DNA from: Streptomyces sp. FIT100
GTDB taxonomy: Bacteria > Actinomycetota > Actinomycetes > Streptomycetales > Streptomycetaceae
Assembly: GCF_024584805.1 (NCBI RefSeq)
Contig: NZ_CP075715.1
Coordinates: 7,597,526 to 7,661,525, forward strand
Length of the DNA stretch: 64,000 nucleotides
Direction of reading: 5' to 3'
Below the pieces are notes generated by a model. It had not been told where the DNA came from and made no database searches. It saw nothing but the letters and a program-made list of their open reading frames with translations. Below, one piece after another: positions 1 through 7,943 of the stretch. The position numbers were made by a program, and so were the translations under genes. Numbering within the stretch: the stretch's first letter is position 1; each line of letters opens with the position of its first letter.

Positions 1-675
1 GCGGCAGGAGTGCGGCTGGACGAAGCTCGGCCGCAGGTAGTGGCCCTCGCCGAAGACCCGCTCCGCGAGCGGGACCCCGGTCGCTCCCCACTGCTCCAAG
101 TGCCCCCAGTCGTCTCGCTCGTGGGGCATGCCGGGCTGCCAGCCGTACTGCCCCGAGCCCTTCCACGGCCACCAGTGCGCCTTGTCGCTCTGCGCGTCGA
201 GGACTCCGCGTCCGGTGACGGCGATGTCGTGCTGTCGGTAGGCGTAGATGAGGGGCGAGTAGTTGTACGCCTCGACGCCCTGCCAGCGGGTGCGGACGAC
301 GGGGAGGTAGGCGGCCGGGTCGGTGGAGAACAGCAGCGTGGCGCCCTCGGCGACATGCAGGTCGACACCGCTCAGCAGATGGATCGCGCCGGTGGCCCAG
401 CGGCCGGCGGGGACCAGGACGTGGCCTCCGCCCGCCGCGTGGCAGGCCGCGACGGCGGTGCGCAGGGCGCCGGTGCAGTCGGTCGTGGCGTCGCCGACCG
501 CGCCGTAGTCGGTGATGGGGAACCAGGCGTCCGGGAAGCGGGGAGTGCTCCTGCTGCCCGTGGTGCGGGGGGAGTGCGCGAGGGCGCGGGTGGTGCCGGT
601 GGCGCCGATCAGCGGGAGCGCACCTGCCGCGAGTGCGCCGAGTGCGAGGACCTTTCTGCGTGCGGGACTGGCCAT
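1..675 (-). CDS. GH28 polygalacturonase-type beta-helix enzyme, secreted (3' end outside window)
   Basis: This is the N-terminal 225 codons of a right-handed beta-helix glycoside hydrolase of family GH28. The first 25 or so residues (MASPARRKVLALGALAAGAL) have two arginines followed by a hydrophobic stretch, so Tat-type or Sec export is likely. The body shows the family opening: ITDYGAVGDATTDCTGALR, then a beta-helix entry (GGGHVLVPAGRW) and the YNYSPLIYA / HDIAVTGRG pattern. It is strongly similar in layout to the GH28 genes near 41.8-43.2 kb. The catalytic NTD/DD/GHG/RIK motifs would lie beyond the window edge and cannot be checked. It sits 53 bases downstream of the regulator on the same strand and may be co-transcribed with it. 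ATG preceded by GGGATG was chosen as start. Expected role: hydrolysis of galacturonan or a related pectic backbone outside the cell. Confidence 0.85.
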   Translation of the reverse strand, partial: MASPARRKVLALGALAAGALPLIGATGTTRALAHSPRTTGSRSTPRFPDAWFPITDYGAVGDATTDCTGALRTAVAACHAAGGGHVLVPAGRWATGAIHLLSGVDLHVAEGATLLFSTDPAAYLPVVRTRWQGVEAYNYSPLIYAYRQHDIAVTGRGVLDAQSDKAHWWPWKGSGQYGWQPGMPHERDDWGHLEQWGATGVPLAERVFGEGHYLRPSFVQPHSCR

Positions 676-728
676 GGCTGCATCCCTGGGTCGGGGGCGG
701 ATGGGAAAGGGTGCCGGGGGAGTGTCGG

Positions 729-1886
729 TCAGGGTTCGAACGGCGTTGCGGGCGTGTTCAGTTCGCGCCGGTAGCGGGACGCCTCGCCCGCCGCGTGGGC
801 GGCGAACAGCGCGGCGGTCTCGTCCGGCTCGCCCGACCGCAGGGCGGACAGCAGCTCCGCGTGGTGCTCGGCCATCGCCCGCCAGTCGCCGCGGTAGAGC
901 GGATTGCCCAGCACGTGCAGGCCCCACATGCTGGGCTCGATCGTGCGCCACAGGCGGATCAGCGCGGAATTCCCGCAGGCGGCGCAGACATTGCGGTGGA
1001 AGGACATGTCGGCGTCGCGGAAGTCCCCGATGTCGCCGCTCTCCGCCGCGCGGCGCATCGCGTCCACGTCAGCGGTGAGCAGCCGCAGCGCCTCCGGTGC
1101 CAGCCGCCCGGTCGCATGACGGGCCGCGTACTCCTCGAACATCACGCGGATGTCGCGCACCTCCTGCGCCTGCTGCTCGGAGACCGCGGCGACGAACGTA
1201 CCCCGGTGCGGCAGCGAGTTCACCAGTCCCTCGTGCGCCAGGCGTTTGAGCGCCTCACGCGCGGGGGCCTGGCTGGTGCCGAGCCGGCGGGCGATCTCCG
1301 ACTCGACGAGGCGCTGGCCGGGGACGAGTTCGCCCGAGACGATCCAGCGGCGCAGCAGCGAGTACACATGATCGGAGAGCAGTTGGCGGGGGAGCAGTCC
1401 GGGGGCGGCCTGCCGGTCGGGCGTGCGGGCCTGACGGCCCCTCACCACCCCGTCCGAGACCTGCCGGCCGGGCGACTCCCGCTCCTGCTGCTGCCAGATC
1501 CGGGCGACCGTGGACTGGGAAAGCCCGAGCGCCTCGGACAGCGAACGGGTCGACGGCGCCGGCCCTCCGGAACGGACCGCCTCCAGCGCGGCCGCGACGG
1601 ACCGCTCCGCCTCCTCCCGCACGGCGCTGCGCGGGCGCCCCGGGCGCGGTGCGTCGGACAGCCCTTCCAGCCCCCGCCGCAGATAGCGCTCCCGCCACTT
1701 GGCGACCGTCGCGGGGCTGACCTTCAGCCGTTTGGCGACCGCCGCGTTGGCCAGCCCGTCGGCACAGGCGAGGACGATGCGGCTGCGCGTCCGCAGCGGA
1801 CCGGTCGGCTCCGCCGACCAGCCCAGCAGTGTCGCCCGGTCCGCCTCGGTCAGGGGCGGAAAGCTCGGAGCATCGGGAACGGTCAC
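729..1886 (-). CDS. GntR/FCD transcriptional regulator with extra N-terminal IS630-type HTH domain
   Basis: The 385-residue protein has two DNA-binding modules. Residues about 15-135 look like the tandem HTH of IS630-family transposases (LRTRSRIVLACADGLANAAVAKRL ... GLEGLSDAPRPGRPR ... STVARIW). Residues about 168-235 form a GntR winged helix (LVESEIARRLGTSQAPAREALKRL), and about 245-375 an FCD ligand-binding helical domain with candidate metal ligands in DMSFHRN, EHH and AAHAAGEA. Ordinary FCD regulators are about 220-250 residues, so the first 140 are an addition. The GTG start follows GGAGG at a rather long spacing. It is divergent from the sugar importer starting at 2076, so it probably controls that operon; a sugar acid or CoA-pathway metabolite is the likely effector by family analogy. 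The fusion could also be a sequencing artefact, but the frame is open and codon use is uniform. Confidence 0.85.
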   Translation of the reverse strand: MTVPDAPSFPPLTEADRATLLGWSAEPTGPLRTRSRIVLACADGLANAAVAKRLKVSPATVAKWRERYLRRGLEGLSDAPRPGRPRSAVREEAERSVAAALEAVRSGGPAPSTRSLSEALGLSQSTVARIWQQQERESPGRQVSDGVVRGRQARTPDRQAAPGLLPRQLLSDHVYSLLRRWIVSGELVPGQRLVESEIARRLGTSQAPAREALKRLAHEGLVNSLPHRGTFVAAVSEQQAQEVRDIRVMFEEYAARHATGRLAPEALRLLTADVDAMRRAAESGDIGDFRDADMSFHRNVCAACGNSALIRLWRTIEPSMWGLHVLGNPLYRGDWRAMAEHHAELLSALRSGEPDETAALFAAHAAGEASRYRRELNTPATPFEP

Positions 1887-1980
1887 CAGTTCAGGCCACC
1901 TCCATGGTGCAGGAACTTATGACTCGGCAGCCAAGGTCCGGCAATGCGGCTGTCACCAACTTTTTACCGTGTGCGGCATC

Positions 1981-2009
1981 TTGACGCCAGATCTGCATGC
2001 ACATATTAA
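1981..2009 (+). promoter_or_regulatory. Predicted promoter of the sugar importer operon
   Basis: A TTGACG hexamer is followed after 17 bases by TATTAA, inside an AT-rich patch (about 1960-2050) that stands out in this GC-rich window. It lies 67-95 bases upstream of the binding-protein start. Just downstream, ATCG-ttgct-CGAT forms a short inverted repeat that could be an operator, but this is weak. The start of the downstream gene has a strong GAGGAGG ribosome binding site. Confidence 0.5.
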
Positions 2010-2075
2010 CTAATCGTTGCTCGATAATTGACCCAATAAAACCTTGAGGTCTCGGCAGTCTTCCGAGGAGGAGCG

Positions 2076-3359
2076 ATGCGTCGACGGCAGGCGGGATGGA
2101 GACGGGCACGCGGGCCGGTGGCCATGGGTGCGGTACTGGCCCTGGCGCTGACGGCATGCGGCGGAGGGGGCTTCTCCGACGACGGCTCGTCGGAGTCCGG
2201 GCAGGGCGGCACCGTCCGCATGCTCGTGAACATCACCCCCAATCTCACCCAGGAGTACTGGGAAGAGCTGGTGAAGCCCTTCGAAGAGGCGCACGACGGC
2301 GTCGACGTCAAGATCGAGGCCCCCTCGGGCAAGGGCGTGGCGGACACCCTCCAGCAGCAACTCGCGGCGGGAGACGCCCCCGACATCGTCGAGACGCTCA
2401 TGGTCGACGAGACCCTCGCGCCCAAGATGCTCGAACTGACCGACCAGCCCTGGGTGAAGGACACCCCCCTCGTCGAGGAGGCCGCACTCGGCGGCAAGGT
2501 CTACACGGTCGGCGTCGGCGAGCAGGCGCAGTCGCTCGTCTTCTACAACAAGGCGGCCTTCGCCAAGGCCGGCATCGCCCAGCCGCCGAAGACCCTGGAC
2601 GAACTCACCGACGCCATGGGCAAGCTGAAGGAAGCGGGCTATCTGCCGCTGCAGACCTCCGGCGAGTTCGTCACCGGACTGCAGCTGCTCCAGCTCTCCG
2701 ACCCCTCGCTCGCCCAGACCCACCCGACCTGGTACCAGGACATCGACAAGGGCGCCCGCACCGTGGGCGGGTCGATGCTCCCGTACCTGGAGCGCTACAA
2801 GACCTGGCTGGACCGCGGCTACCTCGACAAGAACGCCCTCGGCCTCAAGTACGCCGACGGCGAGACGAACTTCCTCGGCGGCAAGTCCGCCATGTACGTC
2901 ATGGGCAGCTGGTTCACCGCCTCGGCCGCCGACGCCGGGAAGGACTCCGAGATCGGCGTCTTCCCCGCCCCGGTCGACAGGGGCCAGCAGCACCCCGGTC
3001 CGCAGGGCGCGACGATGGCCGCCCCGTACATGATCCTCAAGGACACCGGGGAGAAGGACCTGGCCCTGGAACTCGTTGAGTGGCTGGTGACCGACGAGAA
3101 GGCCGTGACCGGTCAGCTGGAGCAGGACGGGAACTTCCGCCGCGGCTTCGACCGGACCTTCACGCCCCTGGAGCAGCAGGTCCAGCAGATCCTCGACGCG
3201 GCACCCTCCGGCGTCGCCCAGGGCGAGGGATACGGCGAGAACACCCTGCCCCGCGGCTTCAACACCGCTTGGAACACCGAAGTGCAGGGACTGTACGTCG
3301 GGCACTCGCCGAAGCAGGTCGCCGACGCCGTGGACCGCTGGGTCCGCGACCACTCCTGA
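2076..3359 (+). CDS. Sugar ABC transporter substrate-binding lipoprotein (family 1)
   Basis: This is a 427-residue extracellular binding protein of the MalE/UgpB type. Residues 1-27 are a positively charged, hydrophobic lipoprotein signal ending in LTAC, so Cys28 would be lipidated and the protein tethered outside the membrane. The body has family-1 landmarks: an N-lobe opening (TVRMLVNITPNLTQEYWEELVKPFEEAH), PDIVETL, a hinge region with YTVGVGEQAQSLVFYNK, and AMYVMGSWF. A strong GAGGAGG site precedes the ATG. It heads the operon with two permeases and no ATPase, as is common in Streptomyces, where the shared MsiK ATPase energises such importers. The substrate cannot be read from sequence. 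The downstream genes suggest a pectin-derived oligosaccharide or sugar acid. Confidence 0.92.
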   Translation: MRRRQAGWRRARGPVAMGAVLALALTACGGGGFSDDGSSESGQGGTVRMLVNITPNLTQEYWEELVKPFEEAHDGVDVKIEAPSGKGVADTLQQQLAAGDAPDIVETLMVDETLAPKMLELTDQPWVKDTPLVEEAALGGKVYTVGVGEQAQSLVFYNKAAFAKAGIAQPPKTLDELTDAMGKLKEAGYLPLQTSGEFVTGLQLLQLSDPSLAQTHPTWYQDIDKGARTVGGSMLPYLERYKTWLDRGYLDKNALGLKYADGETNFLGGKSAMYVMGSWFTASAADAGKDSEIGVFPAPVDRGQQHPGPQGATMAAPYMILKDTGEKDLALELVEWLVTDEKAVTGQLEQDGNFRRGFDRTFTPLEQQVQQILDAAPSGVAQGEGYGENTLPRGFNTAWNTEVQGLYVGHSPKQVADAVDRWVRDHS

Positions 3360-3380
3360 ACCGGCACGGGAAGGCATCCC

Positions 3381-4274
3381 ATGCGATCCAGACGCGCCGC
3401 CCCGGGCGGCCAGGGCATCGCCACGGCGGTGATGGTCGTCCCCGCGACCGCCCTGTACGTGCTCATGCTCGCCGTCCCCGTCGGCCTCGCCGTCTACCTC
3501 AGCCTGACCGACTGGGACGGGTTCAGCGCCAGCCCCGCCTTCGTCGGCACGGCCAACTACGCCGACCTGCTGGGCGACGCGGGTCTCCAGCGCGCGGCCA
3601 CGGTCACCCTGCTCGTCGCCGGCGTCGGCACCGCCGGACTCAACGTCCTCGGGCTCGGCTTCGCGCTGCTGCTCAACCGGCCCTCCCGGCTGAACTCGTT
3701 CTTCCGGATGGTCATGTTCTACCCGCACGTCCTCAGCGCGCTCGTCGTCGGCTTCCTGTGGAGCGCGATCCTGGGCACCACGGGCGCCGTGAACAGCCTG
3801 GTGACCTCCCGCGGCGGCGAAGTGCTGCCCTTCCTGTCCGACCCCGACTGGGCACTGGCCACCATGATCGCCGTCGTGGTCTGGGCGGCCTTCGGCGTCA
3901 ACGTCGTGCTGTACCTCGCCGGACTGCAGGCGGTACCGCACTCGCTCATCGAGGCGGCCAGAATCGACGGCGCCACCCGGTGGCAGGTCTTCCGGCACGT
4001 CACACTGCCCGCGCTCGGCCCGTCCGTGACCATCAACGTCGTCCTGTCCCTTGTCACCCTCCTCAAGACCTACGACCTCGTGGTCTCGCTGACGGCGGGC
4101 GGCCCGGCCGGTCAGACCCAGACCGTCGCCTACCTCATCCTCTGGAACTCCTTCCACGACGGCCGGCTCGGCTTCGGCTCCGCCCAGGCGGTGGTGCTCA
4201 TGCTCGTCACCGCCGTCCTGGCCCTGGCGGTCACCCGGCTGCGCCGGCGCGCGGAGACGGCGGTGTACTCATGA
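3381..4274 (+). CDS. Sugar ABC transporter permease 1 (MalF/UgpA type)
   Basis: This 297-residue protein has about six hydrophobic helices (for example ATALYVLMLAVPVGLAVYL at the N terminus and AVVLMLVTAVLALAVT at the C terminus). The binding-protein-dependent permease EAA loop, which contacts the ATPase, is clear: EAARIDGATRWQVFRHVTLP. It follows the binding protein by 21 bases and overlaps the next permease by four (ATGA), indicating translational coupling. It pairs with the next protein to form the membrane channel for the sugar bound by the upstream lipoprotein. No ATPase gene is nearby, so energising by a shared MsiK-like protein is inferred. Confidence 0.93.
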   Translation: MRSRRAAPGGQGIATAVMVVPATALYVLMLAVPVGLAVYLSLTDWDGFSASPAFVGTANYADLLGDAGLQRAATVTLLVAGVGTAGLNVLGLGFALLLNRPSRLNSFFRMVMFYPHVLSALVVGFLWSAILGTTGAVNSLVTSRGGEVLPFLSDPDWALATMIAVVVWAAFGVNVVLYLAGLQAVPHSLIEAARIDGATRWQVFRHVTLPALGPSVTINVVLSLVTLLKTYDLVVSLTAGGPAGQTQTVAYLILWNSFHDGRLGFGSAQAVVLMLVTAVLALAVTRLRRRAETAVYS

Positions 4275-5191
4275 CGCTGACCCAGCACGCCGCACCGCCG
4301 GCACCGCCGGCCGCGGCGACCGGGCCCGCACCCGGTCCCACCCGGCGGCGCCCGCCCCGGCGCGGCCCCGGCTTCCTGCTCAGGCCCGCCTTCCTCGGCG
4401 TCGTCGCCCTCCTCATGCTCGTCCCGCTGTACGTCCTCGTCGTCAACGCCTTCAAGTCGCAGCAGGAGATCCTCACCGACCCGTTCGGACTCCCCGCCGA
4501 CGGACCGACGTTCCAGTACATCGACGAGGTCTTCCACAACGCGCAGTTCGACATCATGCGCGGCTACGCGGTGACGATCCTCTTCGTCGTCTGCGTCAAC
4601 GTGCTCTCCGTGGTGCTCGCCGGGCCCGCCGCGTACGTCATCGCCCGCAGCACCCGCCGCCGCTACCGGGCGCTCATGGTCTTCTTCCTGGCCGGGACCT
4701 TCATCCCCAGCCAGGTGCTGGTGATCCCCGTCGTCTACGTGCTCAAGGTGCTCGGCCTGATGGGCACCGTCCGCGGGTTCGTCCTCTTCGAGACGGTGCT
4801 GACGCTGCCCTTCTCGATCTTCCTCTACGCCGGGTACATCGCCACGATCCCCCGGGAGCTCGACCAGGCCGCGGCCGTGGACGGCGCCGGACGCATCCGC
4901 ACCTTCTGGCGGATCGTCTTCCCGCTGATGCGGCCGGTCGTGGCGACCATGGTCATCCTCAACACCTTCTCGGTGTGGAACGACTTCGTGAACCCCCAGA
5001 TCATCCTGGGGCCCGGCAGCGGCCTGTACACGGTCACCACCGGCGTCTACGCGGCGGTCAGCCAGTTCTCCACCGACTACACCGTCGTCTTCCCCACACT
5101 CCTGCTGGCCATCGCACCGCTGCTCGTCTTCTTCGTCTTCATGCAGCGGCACATCATCAGCGGCCTGACGGCCGGATCGACGAGGGGGTGA
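4271..5191 (+). CDS. Sugar ABC transporter permease 2 (MalG/UgpE type)
   Basis: The 306-residue protein opens with a Pro/Ala/Arg-rich cytoplasmic tail of about 35 residues and then six predicted membrane segments, starting with FLGVVALLMLVPLYVLVVNAF. The conserved permease loop reads DQAAAVDGAGRIRTFWRIV. It starts inside the stop codon of the first permease (ATGA overlap), so the two subunits are almost certainly made together. By family this is the second half of the inner-membrane pore of a carbohydrate uptake ABC system. Two bases after its stop the next gene begins, so the whole block reads as one operon. Confidence 0.93.
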   Translation: MTLTQHAAPPAPPAAATGPAPGPTRRRPPRRGPGFLLRPAFLGVVALLMLVPLYVLVVNAFKSQQEILTDPFGLPADGPTFQYIDEVFHNAQFDIMRGYAVTILFVVCVNVLSVVLAGPAAYVIARSTRRRYRALMVFFLAGTFIPSQVLVIPVVYVLKVLGLMGTVRGFVLFETVLTLPFSIFLYAGYIATIPRELDQAAAVDGAGRIRTFWRIVFPLMRPVVATMVILNTFSVWNDFVNPQIILGPGSGLYTVTTGVYAAVSQFSTDYTVVFPTLLLAIAPLLVFFVFMQRHIISGLTAGSTRG

Positions 5192-5193
5192 CC

Positions 5194-7125
5194 ATGACCG
5201 ACGCAATACCGAGGATCACGGCGAGCGTCCCGGTCGGCTCCCCGCCCGCCTGGGCCGTCCTCCAGCGCCGGCTCTTCGACGCACTCGACGAGGCGTGGCG
5301 CGCCTTCTCCCGCCGCTATTGCGAGCCCGACGGGCGGCTGCGCTACGAGGGCCCCGCCGCGAGCCGCGACGGCGCCGACGACTTCTACGAGGCGTTCTTC
5401 AACTGGCCCACCCTCTACCAGCTCGGCGGCGCCGACGACCTCCTCGACACCTGCAAGCACCACTGGACGGGGGTCACCGCCCAGCTCACCGAACTCGGCT
5501 ACGTGGTGGACGAGTTCGAGCGCGGCTACGACTGGTTCCACATGGGCGAGTCGATGCTGCTCTTCTACGGCATCTGCGCCGCCGACCCCCGCGATGCGCA
5601 CTTCGCCGAGCGGGCGCGGAGATTCGCCGAGCTCTATCTGCCCGGCTCTCCCACCGGCAACTACGACCCCGACACCGGCATCATCCGCGCCCCGCACAAC
5701 GGCGCCGGCGGCCCCCGCTACGGTCTCAACGACGAATGGGCCTCCTACGGCGTCGATCTGAGCGTCATGCGCCCCTACGGCCTTCCGCTGCGCGACCTGC
5801 CCGGCATCAGCCGCTGGGAGGACCTCGCCGACCCGGCCGGCGCCGCCCGCATGGGCGCCGCCATGCACGAGCGCATCGGCCGCGGCGACACCGCCGTCAA
5901 CCTCGCCGCCACCAGCCTCGCCACCAACGCCTGGCTGTACGGGCACGAGGACCGCTTCCGCGACTGGGCGCTCGCCTACATCGACACCTGGCAGCGCCGC
6001 GCCGACGCCAACGACGGCATCCTGCCCGACAACACCGGACCGTCCGGGCGCGTGGGCGAGCTGCACGGCGGGCGCTGGTACGGCGGCAACTACGGCTGGT
6101 CCTGGCCGCACGGCGTCTACAGCGTCGGCAACGCCGCCGTGATCGCCGCCGTCAACACCGTGCTGCTCACCGGCTCCACCGACCGGCTCGCCATCGGCCG
6201 CGGCCCGCTCGACACCGTCGCCGCACACGCCGTGCAGGGGACGGTCACCGGCACCGAGATGAGCATCAGCGACCGCTGGCACGCCGAACTCGGCGAGGAC
6301 GCCGACCGCCCCACCCTGCTGGTGCCCAACCGGTACGCCGACGGCGGCTGGTTCGACCACCAGCCCCCGCAGCTCGGGCTGCCCCTCTGGCTCTGGCACG
6401 CGGGCACGGCGGCCGAGGACCGCGACCGGATCGACCGGCTGCGCAAGGCCGCCGGCTACGACTGGCGTACCGTGCGCGCCTTCCGCAACAAGGAGGAGGC
6501 CGGACACGAGGCACCCTGGCTGGAGTACCTCCGCGGCGAGAACCCCGACTACCCGGCCGCCATCCTGCGCACGGCGCTCGGCCAGGTGGAGCGGCGGATG
6601 GCGCTGATCGCCGCGGACGACGCCGACCCCGACACGATCAACATCCACCACTGGCAGCGCCTCAACCCCGTACTCACCGAGGCCCTGCTCCAGCTGACGA
6701 CCGGCACCCCGCAGGTCCTCTACAACGGCGGGCTGCTGCCCACCCGCCTCGCCTACCACGACGCGGACCGCGGCAGGCCCGGGCTGCCCCCGGACGTGGC
6801 CGCCCTCGTCGACACCATCGAACCGGACCGTACGAGCGTCGAGCTGGTGCACACCGGACTCACCGGCACCCGCGCCGTCACCGTGCAGGCCGGGGCCTTC
6901 GGCGAACACCGCATAGAGGCCGCCCGTATCACCGCCGCGGAGCCCGGCTACCCCGGCGACCCGCGCGCGTACACCGCCCCCGTCGCCGCCACCACCGTCC
7001 GCGAGGTGCCCGTGGGCGGGCCGCGGCTGCGGGTGGAGCTGCCTCCCGGCCGCCGGATCAGGCTCGACCTGCGGCTGACCCCGCGCGCCTACAGGCCCGC
7101 CCACCAGACACCGACCGGATCGTGA
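5194..7125 (+). CDS. Uncharacterised 643-residue protein, predicted alpha/alpha-toroid glycan enzyme
   Basis: I do not recognise a named family. The protein lacks a signal peptide. It is rich in Trp/Tyr/Asp pairs typical of (alpha/alpha)6-barrel sugar enzymes, for example FFNWPTLYQLGG, YDWFHMGE, WYGGNYGWSWPHGVYSVGN and YDWRTVRAFRNKEEAGHE. The last 100 or so residues become beta-rich (EHRIEAARITAAEP, RLRVELPPGRRIRLDLRL), like the C-terminal sandwich of many toroid glycosidases. Position is informative: it starts two bases after the permease pair and is followed 11 bases later by a RraA-like protein, so it probably acts in the cytoplasm on the imported sugar. A hydrolase or lyase of an imported pectic oligosaccharide is the best guess. 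No catalytic residue can be named with confidence. Confidence 0.6.
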   Translation: MTDAIPRITASVPVGSPPAWAVLQRRLFDALDEAWRAFSRRYCEPDGRLRYEGPAASRDGADDFYEAFFNWPTLYQLGGADDLLDTCKHHWTGVTAQLTELGYVVDEFERGYDWFHMGESMLLFYGICAADPRDAHFAERARRFAELYLPGSPTGNYDPDTGIIRAPHNGAGGPRYGLNDEWASYGVDLSVMRPYGLPLRDLPGISRWEDLADPAGAARMGAAMHERIGRGDTAVNLAATSLATNAWLYGHEDRFRDWALAYIDTWQRRADANDGILPDNTGPSGRVGELHGGRWYGGNYGWSWPHGVYSVGNAAVIAAVNTVLLTGSTDRLAIGRGPLDTVAAHAVQGTVTGTEMSISDRWHAELGEDADRPTLLVPNRYADGGWFDHQPPQLGLPLWLWHAGTAAEDRDRIDRLRKAAGYDWRTVRAFRNKEEAGHEAPWLEYLRGENPDYPAAILRTALGQVERRMALIAADDADPDTINIHHWQRLNPVLTEALLQLTTGTPQVLYNGGLLPTRLAYHDADRGRPGLPPDVAALVDTIEPDRTSVELVHTGLTGTRAVTVQAGAFGEHRIEAARITAAEPGYPGDPRAYTAPVAATTVREVPVGGPRLRVELPPGRRIRLDLRLTPRAYRPAHQTPTGS

Positions 7126-7136
7126 GGAGACCCTCA

Positions 7137-7904
7137 GTGGACGAAGGACCCGTGTGGGAACTGCCGGTGCGCGGCGAAGCGCCCGAGCGTGCCGACCCCG
7201 ACCTCGTACGCCGGCTGTCCGGCGTGTCGTCGGCGACCGCCTGCGCCAAACTGCACGCCCAGGGCATCCGCCGCACGTTCGTGTCCGGGCCGCGCCCCCT
7301 CGCCCCCGGGCAGAAGATCGCGGGCCGGGCGCGCACCCTCCAGTTCATGCCCCAGCGCGAGGACGTCGCCTCCGGGCTCGGCCAGGAGTACGTGGAGCGG
7401 CACACCGCGCTGTGGGCGGTACTTGACGCCGTCGAGCCCGGCGACGTCCTCGTCGTGCAGGCATACGGAAGCGCCTACACCGGCTGCTTCGGCGACATGC
7501 TCGTGCGCTACTTCCGGCAGCGGGGCGGTGCGGGAATCGTCGTCGACGGACGCATCCGCGACGCGCCCCGCGTCCGTGAGACCGGCGTGCCGATCTGGTC
7601 CACCGGGGTGACCCCGCACTACGCCTCCCAGGCGGAGCTCTTCCCCTGGGCGTACGACGTCCCCGTGGCCTGCGGCGGCGTGCTCGTCCTCCCCGGCGAC
7701 CTCGTCGTCGCCGACGACGACGGACCGGTCGTCGTGCCGAAGCAGCGCGCCGAGGACGTCATCGCGGCCGCCCGCGAACACGAGCAGTGGGAGCGCTTCA
7801 GCCGCTCCCGGATCGAGGAAGGAGGGGCACTCGCGGACTACTACCCGCTCACGGCCGACACCCGCGCCGAATACGAGCGCTGGCGCGACAGCAGCGCCGG
7901 CTGA
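7137..7904 (+). CDS. RraA-family protein (HMG/CHA aldolase-like lyase)
   Basis: This 255-residue protein shows the RraA/HMG-aldolase core: a loop with GCFGDMLVRYFRQRGGAGIVVDGRIRDAPRV followed by PIWSTGVTP. The Arg-Asp pair is where family members bind a divalent metal and the pyruvate-like end of the substrate. The GTG start sits after GAGGAGACC. The founding member inhibits RNase E, but most relatives in catabolic operons are retro-aldolases or decarboxylases on 2-oxo acids. Here, between a sugar importer with a toroid protein and a beta-helix glycosidase, cleavage of a sugar-derived 2-keto acid is more plausible than RNase control. The N-terminal 60 residues are longer than in the minimal family of about 160. 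Confidence 0.8.
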   Translation: MDEGPVWELPVRGEAPERADPDLVRRLSGVSSATACAKLHAQGIRRTFVSGPRPLAPGQKIAGRARTLQFMPQREDVASGLGQEYVERHTALWAVLDAVEPGDVLVVQAYGSAYTGCFGDMLVRYFRQRGGAGIVVDGRIRDAPRVRETGVPIWSTGVTPHYASQAELFPWAYDVPVACGGVLVLPGDLVVADDDGPVVVPKQRAEDVIAAAREHEQWERFSRSRIEEGGALADYYPLTADTRAEYERWRDSSAG

Positions 7905-7943
7905 CCGGCCGAACCTGAGGCACTACGGAGGCAAGGAGGCCCC

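Noticed and set aside
729-1886. IS630-family transposase remnant
   Set aside because: Only the HTH part is present; no DDE domain or terminal repeats, and the frame continues into a full GntR/FCD protein.
2010-4157. 715-codon antisense open frame opposite the sugar importer
   Set aside because: Same GC-skew effect; low-complexity product, no ribosome binding site, and it runs across two well-supported genes.
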